Under the pieces are notes generated by a model, which was not told where the DNA came from, searched no databases, and saw only the letters and a list, made by a program, of their open reading frames with translations. A DNA stretch of 64,000 nt. It comes from VXYL01 sp965243095. Lineage in GTDB: Bacteria; Pseudomonadota; Gammaproteobacteria; Pseudomonadales; Azotimanducaceae. The stretch covers positions 2,170,001 to 2,234,000 of the forward strand of contig OZ251530.1 in the NCBI GenBank assembly GCA_965243095.1, in the 5' to 3' direction. Position numbers and translations under genes: made by a program. Position 1 is the stretch's first letter; each line of letters opens with the position of its first letter. Shown in pieces: positions 34,523 through 44,267 of this stretch.

Positions 34523-36070
34523 TTGACCGAGGAGTATTGGCAAATCCGCAAGCCGGCGGTGGTTGGCGAGCGCGGCCTGGTCGCCACGCAGCATCATCTG
34601 GCTTCCGAAGTGGGCGCCGACGTGCTGCGCCGGGGCGGCAACGCGGTGGACGCGGCGGTGGCGGCGGGGCTGGCTTTGGGCACCGTGGAGCCGTGGATGA
34701 GCGGCATCGGCGGCGGTGGCTACATGACCATCCACCGCGCCGGCGAGGAGCGCGCCGAGGTGGTGGAGTTCGGCATGCGCGCGCCGCTCGCGGCCACGCC
34801 GGAGGACTATCCGCTGGCGCAAGGCGTCACCGGCGCGGCCACGTTCCACTGGCCGCAGGTGGAACGCGACGCCAATGTTCACGGCCCGCTCGCCATCGCC
34901 GTGCCGGGGCATGTGCAGGGCATGGCGCTGGCGCTGGAACGCTTCGGCAGTTGGGATTGGCGCGACGTCATCGAACCCGCGTGCAAGTTGGCGAGCGCGG
35001 GTTTGCCGGTGCAGTGGTACACCACGCTGTTGATTTCGACGATGGCGCGCGGTCTCGCCATGTACGACGAGACGCGGCGGGTTTATCTCGCCGACGGCTT
35101 GCCGCCGGTGGGCGACGGCGGGCGCTTGCCGCTCGGCAACTTGGCGGCGACGTATCGAACCTTGCAGGCGGACGGGCCGGATTCGTTCTACCGCGGCGCC
35201 CTCGCCGAGCGCATCGCCGCGGATCTCGGCGCGATAGGTTCGCGCATCCGCCGGCAAGACCTCGCCGACTACACGGCCCGCGTCGCCGAACCGCTCGCGT
35301 TCGACTACCGCGACGCTCGGGTGTTCGTGCCCGGGCATCTCACCGCCGGCCCAACCTTGCGCCAAGCGTTGGGCGACCTGCGCCAGCGCCTGCGCCCCCG
35401 CGGTCACCAGCCGGACGCCGATGCTTATATGGCCTACGCCGACGCCTTGTTGGCATCCTACCGCCACCGCCTCGCCCACCTCGGCGAAGGCGCGCCGGCC
35501 GAGCCTGGGCACACCTCGCATCTATGCGTACTCGACGCCGCCGGCAACGTCGTCTCCCTAACGCAAACGATCCTCTCGGGCTTCGGGTCCCGCGTCATGC
35601 TGCCGGCAACCGGCATCCTGATGAACAACGGCATGATGTGGTTCGACCCGCGCCCAGGCGGCCCGAACTCCGTCGCCGGCGGCCGGCGGCCGCTCTGCAA
35701 CATGTGCCCGGTGATCGTCCGCCAAGCCGACGGTTCGATGTTCGCGGTGGGCGCCTGCGGCGGCCGGCGCATCTTGGCCGCCGTGCTGCAGCTAATCTCC
35801 TTCCTGGTGGACTACGGCATGAGCGTGGACGCCGCCGTACATCAACCGCGCATCGACGTCTCCGGCACCGACCTAGTCACCATCATGCGCACCATGCCGC
35901 ACGACATCGCCACCACGCTGCTGAAGCGCCACGAACACACGCAGGTGACCGCGAACGGCGTTGGCGGCGGCACGTTCGCCCTGCCGCAGATCACCAAACG
36001 CCACGCCGACGGCACAATGGCCGGCGGCTGTTTCGTGCCCTCGCCAACAGCGCGCGTGGTGGCGGCTTGA
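34523..36070 (+). CDS. Gamma-glutamyltransferase-family protein
   Basis: 515-residue Ntn-hydrolase of the gamma-glutamyltransferase type, which self-cleaves into two chains and splits gamma-glutamyl bonds, for example in glutathione. The predicted new N-terminal Thr is in PGHTSHLCVLDAAGN near residue 332; the family also shows RRGGNAVDAAVAAG near residue 35, VSLTQTI and ILMNNGMMWFDP. No signal peptide is apparent, so it may be cytoplasmic or exported by an unknown route. Start: TTG 34523, preceded by GAGGGAG at 34511-34517; frame lengths agree. It resembles the GGT family in general rather than a particular enzyme. Confidence 0.85.
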   Translation: MTEEYWQIRKPAVVGERGLVATQHHLASEVGADVLRRGGNAVDAAVAAGLALGTVEPWMSGIGGGGYMTIHRAGEERAEVVEFGMRAPLAATPEDYPLAQGVTGAATFHWPQVERDANVHGPLAIAVPGHVQGMALALERFGSWDWRDVIEPACKLASAGLPVQWYTTLLISTMARGLAMYDETRRVYLADGLPPVGDGGRLPLGNLAATYRTLQADGPDSFYRGALAERIAADLGAIGSRIRRQDLADYTARVAEPLAFDYRDARVFVPGHLTAGPTLRQALGDLRQRLRPRGHQPDADAYMAYADALLASYRHRLAHLGEGAPAEPGHTSHLCVLDAAGNVVSLTQTILSGFGSRVMLPATGILMNNGMMWFDPRPGGPNSVAGGRRPLCNMCPVIVRQADGSMFAVGACGGRRILAAVLQLISFLVDYGMSVDAAVHQPRIDVSGTDLVTIMRTMPHDIATTLLKRHEHTQVTANGVGGGTFALPQITKRHADGTMAGGCFVPSPTARVVAA

Positions 36071-36306
36071 CCAGCGGCGCAAACAACGACGGTCAAAAGG
36101 GGCTCGGACAACCGTAAGTACCTACGATCCGCCACGTTCAGATGTGCTACGCTCCGCGGCGACATGAGGGAGGAGGTCGCGATGGTGATCCGCAAGTGCC
36201 GGTGGCCGTGTTGCAGAGGGTGGCCTCCCCGAGCTAGGGGCAGTGGGTCGCTGGAAAGCGCACCCTGTGGTGCCTTGAACGACGTGAATCGAAGAGGAGA
36301 TAGCTA

Positions 36307-36498
36307 ATGGGCTTCAAGGGGAAAGATCCGAAGATGCGGCCGGCTGACGGCGCCGGCGAAGTCAAGGTGGAGGTCGACCTGTTGACCGGTGCCATGCGCG
36401 TCGATCCTGGCAAACTGCTTCGAAGTAAAGCCACGCAGGAGTTGCTTAAGGCAGCTGAGTGCATCGAAACGCAGATTATGAAGCAGCGATCTGGCTAG
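36307..36498 (+). CDS. Small acidic protein, cassette copy A
   Basis: 63-residue protein, family not recognised. It shares the exact stretch VKVEVDLLTGAMRVD with a 63-residue homologue at 44026-44217, and both are preceded by the same leader (AAGAGGAGA-x-AGCTA before ATG). A stop codon in frame just upstream (TAG of ATAGCTA) fixes this ATG. The N-terminus is charged, the C-terminus helical (KLLRSKATQELLKAAECIET). It is always followed by a membrane-protein gene and a DUF1156 methyltransferase gene, so it probably belongs to the same system as an accessory or regulatory component. Confidence 0.75.
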   Translation: MGFKGKDPKMRPADGAGEVKVEVDLLTGAMRVDPGKLLRSKATQELLKAAECIETQIMKQRSG

Positions 36499-36569
36499 TC
36501 ACAAGCATGAGCCTGCCGACGCGGCGCTGATCGGAGAGCGCGAACGGGCGCGGGCGCAGAAGTCGGAAT

Positions 36570-37259
36570 GTGAACATGATCAACCTGCTGATAGAACCAC
36601 TGTGCGTTGGCTTTTTGGTAGTTGTCACGCTCAATGTTGCCCGCTATTGGCTGATCCGCCAAACTGGATATTGGTTCTTCCTTCCTGTCCTGATGATCGG
36701 GAAGTTACTCCTGTATGTCGTGGATATTGGCCTCGACGTACTGGATCAATATCTCGATTCGGCTCGTGGCGATTGGATGTATGGCCTCGGGAGTGCAACG
36801 CTGTGGGCAACGGCATTGGCCGTGTTGATCCCGATCCTCGCCAACAAGGGAATCGGCCGTGAGCGGTCTGCAAGACTGGCTGCAAGGTTGCGGGGCAACT
36901 TGATAGAGTTCCTGATGCAGGAATCCATTGATTCCGGCCGCTTTGTGGAGATCACACTAGAGACAGGCAAGTCATATGTTGGGTTGGTCGTGGATAGCGG
37001 GATCGCCACCCCGAACGAGTCTGACGTGTCCATCGTACCGATCTTCAGCGGATATCGCGACGTCAAACACGAGCTGCAGCTAACGACATCATACAGAAAA
37101 GCAATACTCGACGCGCTGGAGGACGATGATCTCGACGAGTCCGCTTTGATGTCGCTGCGTAGGAGTCTCGAGTTGGTCTTGTCGAAAGGTCGGATCGTGT
37201 CTGCGAGACGATTCGACATCGAAATCTACACAAAGCGTTTCGGGCGTTCACTGCCTTGA
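36570..37259 (+). CDS. Membrane protein with beta-rich cytoplasmic domain, cassette copy A
   Basis: 229 residues with three predicted membrane segments: about residues 6-24 (IEPLCVGFLVVVTLNVARYW), 33-52 and 76-92. The remainder is cytoplasmic: FVEITLETGKSYVGLVVDSG, then SDVSIVPIFSGYRD and LQLTTSY look like a small beta barrel (SH3/Sm-like, a guess). GTG 36570 is used because the homologue at 44268 begins M-N-A-I-S at the same place. Function unknown; it may anchor a complex at the membrane or act as an effector. Confidence 0.7.
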   Translation: MNMINLLIEPLCVGFLVVVTLNVARYWLIRQTGYWFFLPVLMIGKLLLYVVDIGLDVLDQYLDSARGDWMYGLGSATLWATALAVLIPILANKGIGRERSARLAARLRGNLIEFLMQESIDSGRFVEITLETGKSYVGLVVDSGIATPNESDVSIVPIFSGYRDVKHELQLTTSYRKAILDALEDDDLDESALMSLRRSLELVLSKGRIVSARRFDIEIYTKRFGRSLP

Positions 37260-37384
37260 ACTCGGCTGCGGCCTGCACGCCTGCGGTTCGACGTGACTAG
37301 CTCGCATCGCTCCGCGGCGCATTCGGATGCAGTGGCGGGCATCCTGTCGGTCGCCATTGGGGCCAGATTCGTGAGAGAGGATTG

Positions 37385-37441
37385 ATGGCCGCCCCACGCC
37401 AGACCTTGGGCCCACCCGATTTGTTCGGCGTTGTGCCATGA
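37385..37441 (+). CDS. Short leader ORF overlapping the DUF1156-A start
   Basis: 18 codons (MAAPRQTLGPPDLFGVVP). GAGAGAGG (37373-37380) lies upstream, and its TGA overlaps the ATG of the methyltransferase (ATGA at 37438). It may couple or limit methyltransferase translation; it may also be chance. The second cassette has no counterpart. Confidence 0.35.
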   Translation: MAAPRQTLGPPDLFGVVP

Positions 37442-40272
37442 CCGGACCGCCTCGCAAGAAACTCATTGAAGTCGCCTTGCCGTTGGACGCCATCAACAAG
37501 GCGTCGGCGAAGGAGAAGTCGATTCGGCATGGGCATCCGAGTACGTTGCACTTGTGGTGGGCGCGGCGGCCGTTGGCGGCGGCGCGGGCGGTGATCTTCG
37601 CGCAGATGGTGGATGATCCGTCGGGGTGGCCGGAGGTGTTTCCGACGGAGGAAGAGCAGGAGGCGGAGCGGCAGCGGCTGTTTCGGTTGATCGAGGAGTT
37701 GGTGGTGTGGAAGAACACCACCAACGAGGCGCTGCTGGAGCGGGCGCGGGAGGAGATTCGGAAGAGCTGGCGGCGGACTTGCGCGGACAATCAGGGGCAC
37801 CCGCGGGCGGCGGAGTTGTTCGATCCGGAGCGGCTGCCTGCCTTTCACGATCCGTTCGCCGGGGGCGGTTCGCTGCCGTTGGAGGCGCAGCGGCTGGGGC
37901 TGGAGGTACACGCTTCGGATTTGAATCCGGTGGCGGTGCTGATCAACAAGGCGATGATCGAGATTCCGCCGAAATTCGCCGGGCTGCCGCCGGCGAATCC
38001 GGAGTCGCGGGCGCAGATGGCGGAAGACCGCGACAAGGGGATGGAGCGCGAGTGGAAGGGCGCTCAGGGGCTTGCGGAGGACGTGCGCTACTACGGCAAG
38101 TGGATGCGCGACGAGGCCGAGAAGCGCATCGGGCATCTGTATCCCAAGGTGGAAGTGACGGCGGAGATGGCCGAGGAGCGGCCGGACTTGGCGCGCTATG
38201 TGGGGCGGAAGCTCACGGTGATCGCTTGGTTGTGGGCGCGGACGGTGAAGAGCCCGAATCCGGCGTTTCGGGATGTGGATGTCCCGTTGGTCACGACGTT
38301 CGTCCTCTCAACGCGTAAAGGTCATGAAGCATATGTCGAGCCGACCATAGACGAGCATCGGTACCGGTTTACGGTTAGGACGAGTGTTCCGCCCGACCAT
38401 GCGAGATACGGAACATCCGCAGGACCGAGGCGCGCGTTTCGCTGCCTAATGTCCGGTACACCAATCCCATACGAATACATAAAGTCCGAGGGCGTTGCGG
38501 GTCGCATTTCAGAGCGGATGTTAGCTATGGTAGGCAAGGGTGACGTCGGCAGAGTGTACCTCCCTCCCGACCCTGAGCATGAACGGGCAGCGAGGCAAGC
38601 AGTGCCAAACTGGACTCCCGATTGGGACCTTCCAAGAGGGCATCGTGACTTCAAAGGCCCAGCCTATGGCCTGTCCAATGTTGGCCATCTATTCACACAA
38701 CGTCAGTTGGTCGCACTCACGACTTTCTCGGATTTGATCGGAGAGGTGCGCGATTTAATGCCGGAGGATCGAGAATACGGGCGTTCAGTCTCGGTGTATT
38801 TGGCGTTTGCGCAGAGCAAGGCTACCGATAGGAACAGTAATCTCTGCAGATGGGAGATGCGAGGAAAGCTCGTCGGTACCTTCAGTCGACAGGCTCTTCC
38901 AATGGTTTGGGACTTCACAGAGACCAATCCACTGTCGGGCACGGGAGGCGACATATTCGGCACGGCGAAGTCGGTGTCTGAAGTCCTCGAAAAGCACGTT
39001 GATGGGCCGGCTGGACGCACACGACAGGAGGATGCTGTGGGCCAGCAATCTTCCCGAGGTAGGGTCGTATCGACGGACCCGCCGTATTACGACAACGTGG
39101 CTTACGCGGACCTCTCGGACTTCTTCTACGTCTGGTTGCGTCGTTCGTTGAGGTCCATCTTCCCGGGCCTGTTAGCGACGTTGTCAGTACCCAAGGTGGA
39201 GGAGTTGGTCGCGGCACAACATCGACATGGTACGAAGGAAGAGGCGGATACCTTCTTTCATGCGGGTATGGCGCAAGCGATGCGTCGGCTCAGTGAGCAA
39301 GCTCATGCCGGGTTCCCGGTGACGATCTACTATGCCTTCAAGCAGACGGAGAGGAAGGCCGAGTCTGGAACGGTGAGCACCGGTTGGGAGACTTTCTTAG
39401 ACGCCACCATCGACGCAGGCTTCATCATCACAGGCACTTGGCCGATGCGGACGGAGCTCGGCAACCGCATGATTGGCCAAGACGCCAACGCCCTAGCCTC
39501 CAGCATCGTCCTCGTCTGCCGCAAGCGCCCCGACGACGCCCCGCTCGCCACCCGTCGCCAGTTCATCGACACGCTGAAGTCCGAACTCCCGGCCGCCCTG
39601 TCCCACCTGCAATCCGGCCACATCGCCCCGGTCGATCTCGCCCAAGCCGCCATAGGGCCCGGCATGGCCGTCTACACCCGCTACGCGAAGGTGGTGGATG
39701 CAACCGGCAGCCCCGTCACCGTCCGCGAAGCGCTGGCGCTCATCAACGAGACATTGGACGAAGCGCTCACCGCCCAAGAGGGCGACTTCGACGCGGACAC
39801 CCGCTGGGCGCTGGCGTGGTTCGAGCAGCACGGGTTCGAGGACGGCGAGTACGGGGACGCGGAGACGCTCTCCAAGGCCAAGAACACCACCGTCTTCTCG
39901 CTCCAGACGTCCGGCGTCTTGCAGTCCAAGGGCGGCAAGGTGCGGCTCTTGGTCCCGCTTGACCTGCGGCCGGATTGGGACCCGCGGGCGGCGGCCAAGG
40001 TGTCGGCGTGGCTCACGGCGCATCACCTGATCCGCGTTCACGACGCCGGCGGCGAGCGGGCGGCGGCGGCCCTCGTCCGCCAGCTCGGCAGCGTGGCGGA
40101 AACCGCCCGCGAACTGGCCTACCGCCTCTACGCCATCGCCGAGCGCACCAAGCGCGCCCGCGAGGCGTTGTGGTACAACGCGCTGGTGCAAAGCTGGCCG
40201 GAGATCGCCCGGCTGGCGCGGGAGGAAGTGGAACAGGCGCCCCTGCTTCCGACAGAGGGCGTACGCGATTGA
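37438..40272 (+). CDS. DUF1156 adenine DNA methyltransferase, copy A
   Basis: 944-residue methyltransferase of the DUF1156/COG1743 type. N-terminus KKLIEVALPLDAINKASAKE and HGHPSTLHLWWARRPLAAAR is the DUF1156 signature. SAM motif I is DPFAGGGSLPLEAQRLGL near residue 138; DPPYYDNVAYADLSDFFYVW (motif IV) is near residue 548. It should methylate adenine in DNA, marking self for a defence system. It is a paralogue of 44955-47804: nearly identical for the first 850 and last 800 bases, diverged between about 38290 and 39420, where GC content is lower. That middle part carries motif IV and probably the target-recognition region. Confidence 0.88.
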   Translation: MTGPPRKKLIEVALPLDAINKASAKEKSIRHGHPSTLHLWWARRPLAAARAVIFAQMVDDPSGWPEVFPTEEEQEAERQRLFRLIEELVVWKNTTNEALLERAREEIRKSWRRTCADNQGHPRAAELFDPERLPAFHDPFAGGGSLPLEAQRLGLEVHASDLNPVAVLINKAMIEIPPKFAGLPPANPESRAQMAEDRDKGMEREWKGAQGLAEDVRYYGKWMRDEAEKRIGHLYPKVEVTAEMAEERPDLARYVGRKLTVIAWLWARTVKSPNPAFRDVDVPLVTTFVLSTRKGHEAYVEPTIDEHRYRFTVRTSVPPDHARYGTSAGPRRAFRCLMSGTPIPYEYIKSEGVAGRISERMLAMVGKGDVGRVYLPPDPEHERAARQAVPNWTPDWDLPRGHRDFKGPAYGLSNVGHLFTQRQLVALTTFSDLIGEVRDLMPEDREYGRSVSVYLAFAQSKATDRNSNLCRWEMRGKLVGTFSRQALPMVWDFTETNPLSGTGGDIFGTAKSVSEVLEKHVDGPAGRTRQEDAVGQQSSRGRVVSTDPPYYDNVAYADLSDFFYVWLRRSLRSIFPGLLATLSVPKVEELVAAQHRHGTKEEADTFFHAGMAQAMRRLSEQAHAGFPVTIYYAFKQTERKAESGTVSTGWETFLDATIDAGFIITGTWPMRTELGNRMIGQDANALASSIVLVCRKRPDDAPLATRRQFIDTLKSELPAALSHLQSGHIAPVDLAQAAIGPGMAVYTRYAKVVDATGSPVTVREALALINETLDEALTAQEGDFDADTRWALAWFEQHGFEDGEYGDAETLSKAKNTTVFSLQTSGVLQSKGGKVRLLVPLDLRPDWDPRAAAKVSAWLTAHHLIRVHDAGGERAAAALVRQLGSVAETARELAYRLYAIAERTKRAREALWYNALVQSWPEIARLAREEVEQAPLLPTEGVRD

Positions 40273-40283
40273 GGAGGCGAGCC

Positions 40284-40413
40284 GTGGGTGGGGACATTCC
40301 TGGGAGCGCGGGCGTCTCGCCCGCAAAAGGTCAACGCCCGTGAACGAAAATGCGGGCGAGACGCCCGCGCTCCCAGGACGTGCTGAGCAGACGCCACCAA
40401 ATGTCGCACACGT
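40284..40413. repeat. REP/MITE-like nested palindrome, copy 2
   Basis: Two inverted hairpin units (TGGGAGCGCGGGCGTCTCGC at 40301 and its inverse ending 40375) with a core AAAGGTCAACGCCCGTGAAC, which is the reverse complement of the core in copy 1 while the outer right end (GCCACCAAATGTCGCACAC) keeps copy 1's orientation. It lies between DUF1156-A and the helicase gene, at the helicase start. Confidence 0.75.
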
Positions 40414-40422
40414 GGTGACGGC

Positions 40423-43400
40423 TTGACCGAAGCCGCAAACCGCGACGGCCACCCCGGCTGGCGCTTCGATGGCGACGGCGCGACGTATCGCTTGGCCGCC
40501 GAAGCCCAGCGCATCCGCTTGGCGCATCTGTTCGATCCGCTCTTGGCCGTTCACACCTCGCTGGTGGAGCCGCTGCCGCATCAGATCACCGCCGTGTACG
40601 AGGCCATGCTGCCGCGCCAGCCGCTGCGCTTCCTGTTGGCGGACGATCCGGGCGCGGGCAAGACCATCATGGCCGGCCTGTTGATGAAGGAGCTCATCGT
40701 GCGCGGCGACTTGCGCCGTTGCTTGGTGGTGTGCCCGGGCAGCTTGGCCGAACAGTGGCAGGACGAGTTGCGCAGCCGCTTCCATCTGCCGTTCGAGATT
40801 CTCACCGGCGAAGGCTTGCGGGCGGCGGCCGGCGGCAACTGGTTCCGGGAGCGCGACCTGATCATCGCCCGCATGGACAAGCTCGCCCGCGACGAAGAGT
40901 TGCAAGCGCTGTTGGCTTCGGATGATTGCCGCTTCGACCTGGTGGTGTGCGACGAGGCGCACAAGATGTCCGCGCACTTCCACCGCGGCGAGGTGCGCCA
41001 CACCAAGCGCTACCGGCTCGGCCAACTGCTCTCCGGCGTCACCCGCCACTTCCTGCTGCTCACGGCCACGCCGCACAACGGCAAGGAGGAGGACTTCCAG
41101 CTCTTCTTGGCGCTGTTGGATCCGGACCGTTTCGAGGGCCGCTTCCGCGACGGCGCGCACCAAGTGGACACATCGGACCTCATGCGCCGCATGGTGAAGG
41201 AGGCGCTACTGAAGTTCGACGGCGCGCCGCTGTTCCCGGAGCGCATCGCGCACTCGGTGCCGTACCGGCTCTCCCTCCCCGAATCCCGTCTCTACGAAGC
41301 CGTGACGAGCTACGTGCAACAGGAGTTCAACCGCGCCGACGCGCTGCAAAACGACAAGCGCGCCGGCGCCGTGGGCTTCGCGCTCACCATCCTGCAGCGC
41401 CGCCTGGCGTCCTCGCCGGAGGCCATCTGGGAATCCCTGCGCCGCCGCCGCGAGCGGTTGCGGAAACGCCTGCGCGAAACGCAAGACGCCGCATCCTTCA
41501 CCGCCGGCCCCACGCCGGAGCTCGACTTCGACGACCTGGACGAAGCCCCCGAAGCGGAAGTGGAGGCCGCGGAAGCCGCCGTGATGGACGCCGCCACCGC
41601 CGCCAGCACCGTGGCGGAACTGCAAGCCGAGATCGCCACGCTGGAAACGCTGCAAGCGCTGGCCGCCGAACTCCGCCAATCCGGCGAGGACGCCAAGTGG
41701 CAGGAGCTGGCCGGCCTGCTCGGCACCGTCTTCGCCCGATCCGCCCCGCAGGTGGCCGAACAACGCCCGCCCTATCGCGGCAGCGGCCCCATCCCGCCGC
41801 CGACGCCGTCGCCCGCCCAGAAACTGGTGGTGTTCACCGAGCACCGCGACACGCTGCGCTACCTGCAACGCCGCACCGCCACGCTGCTCGGCCGCGAAGA
41901 CGCGGTGGCGGTGATCCACGGCGGCATGGGCCGCAGGGAACGCCGCGCAGCCCAGGACGCGTTCCTGAACGATCCGCACGTGCGCGTGCTGCTGGCCACC
42001 GACGCCGCCGGCGAGGGCATCAATCTGCAACGCGCCCACCTGATGGTGAACTACGACCTGCCGTGGAACCCCAACCGCCTGGAGCAGCGCTTCGGGCGCA
42101 TCCACCGCATCGGCCAAACCGAGGTGTGCCACCTGTGGAACCTGGTGGCCGCGGACACCCGCGAGGGCGACGTGTACCGCACCCTGCTCGACAAGCTGGA
42201 GCAGGCGCGCTTCTCCCTCGGCGGGCAGGTGTTCGACGTGCTCGGCAAGCTGCAGTTCGCCGGCCGCCCGCTACGCGAGCTGCTCATCGAAGCCATCCGC
42301 TACGGCCACCGCGCCGACGTGCGGGCGAAGCTCACCCGCGCCGTGAGCGACGGCGCGGACAAGCCGCACCTGCAAACGCTGCTCGAGGAGCAAGCGCTCG
42401 CCCACGACGCGCTGGATTCCTCCCGCGTGGCCCGCGTGCGCGAAGACATGGAACGCGCCGAGGCGCGCCGCTTGCAGCCGCACTACATCGAGTCCTTCTT
42501 CCTGGCCGCGTTCGAGCGGCTCGGCGGCACGGCGCGGCAACGCGAACCGCTGCGTTACGAGATCACCCACGTTCCGGCCGCCGTGCGCCAACGCGAGCCC
42601 GGCCTGCCGCGGCGCTACGAGCGCATCGCCTTCGACAAGGCGCACATCAACGCGGCCGGCCGCACACCCGCGGCGTTCATCAGCCCGGGCCATCCGCTGC
42701 TCGCCGCTGTGCTGGCCCTCACGTTGGAGCAGGGCCAAGAGGTCCTGCGCCAAGGCGCGGTGCTGGTGGACGAACGCGATGACGGCTTGCAACCGCGGGT
42801 GCTCGTCACCCTGGCGCACAGCGTGCGCGACAGCGAGCGCGTGATATCGGAGCGCGTGCTGAACGTGGAAACCGACGCCTCCGGCGCGTGGCGCCCGCAA
42901 CACCACGCCCCGCACTTGGACTACCGCCCGCTCGCGCCCGACGAACCCGCTGCCGCGGACATCCTGGCGCGCGCCGAGTGCGCGTGGATCACCCCGGCGC
43001 TGCGCGAGCAGGCGGAGCGCGAAGCCGCCGCCCACCTGGTGCCCGAACACACCACGGAAGTGCGCGAACGCCGCGGCGCGTGGATTCGCAAGACCCGCGC
43101 CGCCGTGCAGGACCGCCTCACCAAGGAGATCGCCCACTGGGACGCCCGCGCCAACGCCCTCAAACGGCAGGAACAGGCCGGCAGGCCCGGCGCCCGCCTC
43201 AACTCCTTCGAGGCGCGCCGCCGAGCCGACGACCTGCAAACGCGCCTGCGCGAACGCTTGGCGGAGCTCGACCGCGAAGAACACGTCTCGCCGCTGCCCC
43301 CGAAGGCGACCGGCGGCGCGGTGATCGTTCCCATCGGCCTCGTCCGCGCCCTGCAAGGCGCCGTCGCCCCCACGCCCCCGACAGACACCCAGGCCAGCGC

Positions 43401-43764
43401 CGCCCGCGCCCGCGCCGCGGTGATGGCCGCCGAACGCGCCCTCGGCTTCCACCCCGTGGACCGCGAGCTCGACCGCCTCGGCTACGACATCGAAAGCCGC
43501 GACCCGGCCACCGGCAAACTCCGCTTCCTCGAAGTGAAGGGCCGCGTAGCCGACGCCGACAGCATCACCGTAACCCGCAACGAGGTGCTCACGGCGCTGA
43601 ACAAGCCGGACGACTTCATCCTCGCCATCGTGCGTTTCGGCGAGGATGGGCGCGAGGATCTGCGCTATGTGCGCGAGCCGTTCGGCCGCGAGCCGGACTT
43701 CGGCGCGGTGAGCGTGACGTACGGGCTGGAGGAGCTTTGGGGGCGAGGGACGTTGCCGCGCTGA
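40423..43764 (+). CDS. SNF2-type helicase with C-terminal DUF3883 domain
   Basis: 1113-residue SF2/SNF2-like DNA translocase. Motif I LADDPGAGKTIMAGL (residue 72), motif II CDEAHKMSAH (176), motif III TATPHNG (214) and motif VI GRIHRIGQTE (about 560) are complete. The last 110 residues match DUF3883: AERALGFHPVDRELDRLGYD, then LRFLEVKGRVADADSITVTR and TRNEVLTALNKPDDFILA, a restriction-endonuclease-like fold. It resembles DrmD-type helicases of DISARM, but no drmA/B/C gene is seen. TTG 40423 starts just after the palindromic repeat; the start is uncertain. It probably works with the DUF1156 methyltransferases. Confidence 0.9.
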   Translation: MTEAANRDGHPGWRFDGDGATYRLAAEAQRIRLAHLFDPLLAVHTSLVEPLPHQITAVYEAMLPRQPLRFLLADDPGAGKTIMAGLLMKELIVRGDLRRCLVVCPGSLAEQWQDELRSRFHLPFEILTGEGLRAAAGGNWFRERDLIIARMDKLARDEELQALLASDDCRFDLVVCDEAHKMSAHFHRGEVRHTKRYRLGQLLSGVTRHFLLLTATPHNGKEEDFQLFLALLDPDRFEGRFRDGAHQVDTSDLMRRMVKEALLKFDGAPLFPERIAHSVPYRLSLPESRLYEAVTSYVQQEFNRADALQNDKRAGAVGFALTILQRRLASSPEAIWESLRRRRERLRKRLRETQDAASFTAGPTPELDFDDLDEAPEAEVEAAEAAVMDAATAASTVAELQAEIATLETLQALAAELRQSGEDAKWQELAGLLGTVFARSAPQVAEQRPPYRGSGPIPPPTPSPAQKLVVFTEHRDTLRYLQRRTATLLGREDAVAVIHGGMGRRERRAAQDAFLNDPHVRVLLATDAAGEGINLQRAHLMVNYDLPWNPNRLEQRFGRIHRIGQTEVCHLWNLVAADTREGDVYRTLLDKLEQARFSLGGQVFDVLGKLQFAGRPLRELLIEAIRYGHRADVRAKLTRAVSDGADKPHLQTLLEEQALAHDALDSSRVARVREDMERAEARRLQPHYIESFFLAAFERLGGTARQREPLRYEITHVPAAVRQREPGLPRRYERIAFDKAHINAAGRTPAAFISPGHPLLAAVLALTLEQGQEVLRQGAVLVDERDDGLQPRVLVTLAHSVRDSERVISERVLNVETDASGAWRPQHHAPHLDYRPLAPDEPAAADILARAECAWITPALREQAEREAAAHLVPEHTTEVRERRGAWIRKTRAAVQDRLTKEIAHWDARANALKRQEQAGRPGARLNSFEARRRADDLQTRLRERLAELDREEHVSPLPPKATGGAVIVPIGLVRALQGAVAPTPPTDTQASAARARAAVMAAERALGFHPVDRELDRLGYDIESRDPATGKLRFLEVKGRVADADSITVTRNEVLTALNKPDDFILAIVRFGEDGREDLRYVREPFGREPDFGAVSVTYGLEELWGRGTLPR

Positions 43765-44025
43765 CGAACACCAAGGGGCCCCCAATGCCGTTGTGCAACC
43801 GACCGCGCTTCGTTGTATGCTCTATGGGACACTAGCGGCTGGTAGGGGCCGAGTGGCAAGTGGAAGGTGCCACGCCACCTGCTCCGTGGTTTGTGTGGGA
43901 GGATGAGTGCGCGATCGCCGTCCGAGGGTGGCCATGTTTGCCGACTCCTCCGATCTAGGGTGGAGTTCGCTGGCGGCGCTCGCTGCGATGCTCGCCAAGG
44001 ACGTGGAGCGAAGAGGAGACAGCTA

Positions 44026-44217
44026 ATGGGCATCGAAGGGCAAGATTCGAAGACGCGGCCGACTGAAGACGCAGACGAAGTAAAGGTGGAAGTCGACCTT
44101 TTGACCGGTGCGATGCGCGTTGACGCTCGGCAGCTGCTGAGCAGCGAGCGTACCCGCGAAATGCTCAAGGACGCTAGGCGCGTCGAGAATCTGATCATGA
44201 AGAATCGAGAGCCTTAG
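44026..44217 (+). CDS. Small acidic protein, cassette copy B
   Basis: 63-residue homologue of the protein at 36307-36498: same length, shared VKVEVDLLTGAMRVD, and the same ribosome-binding leader (AAGAGGAGACAGCTA). The frame is open upstream because the TAG of copy A is CAG here, but the conserved ATG is the start. C-terminus RTREMLKDARRVENLIMK. The upstream 43765-44025 holds no other gene; a TTGTATGCT near 43815 may be part of a promoter. Confidence 0.75.
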   Translation: MGIEGQDSKTRPTEDADEVKVEVDLLTGAMRVDARQLLSSERTREMLKDARRVENLIMKNREP

Positions 44218-44267
44218 CTCACCGACATGGATACGCTGTGCAATGCGACCCGGTGACGCGGTAAGAC

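Noticed and set aside
33680..35521. A 613-codon minus-strand frame ending in the SDR
   Set aside because: Its upstream half is antisense to the gamma-glutamyltransferase gene, which has clear family motifs; only the SDR part is real.
40926..42782. A 618-codon plus-strand frame inside the helicase gene
   Set aside because: Arg/Pro-rich shadow frame; the helicase motifs are all in the other frame.
41206..43785. Long minus-strand frames opposite the helicase
   Set aside because: Typical antisense open frames in high-GC DNA with no recognisable domain.
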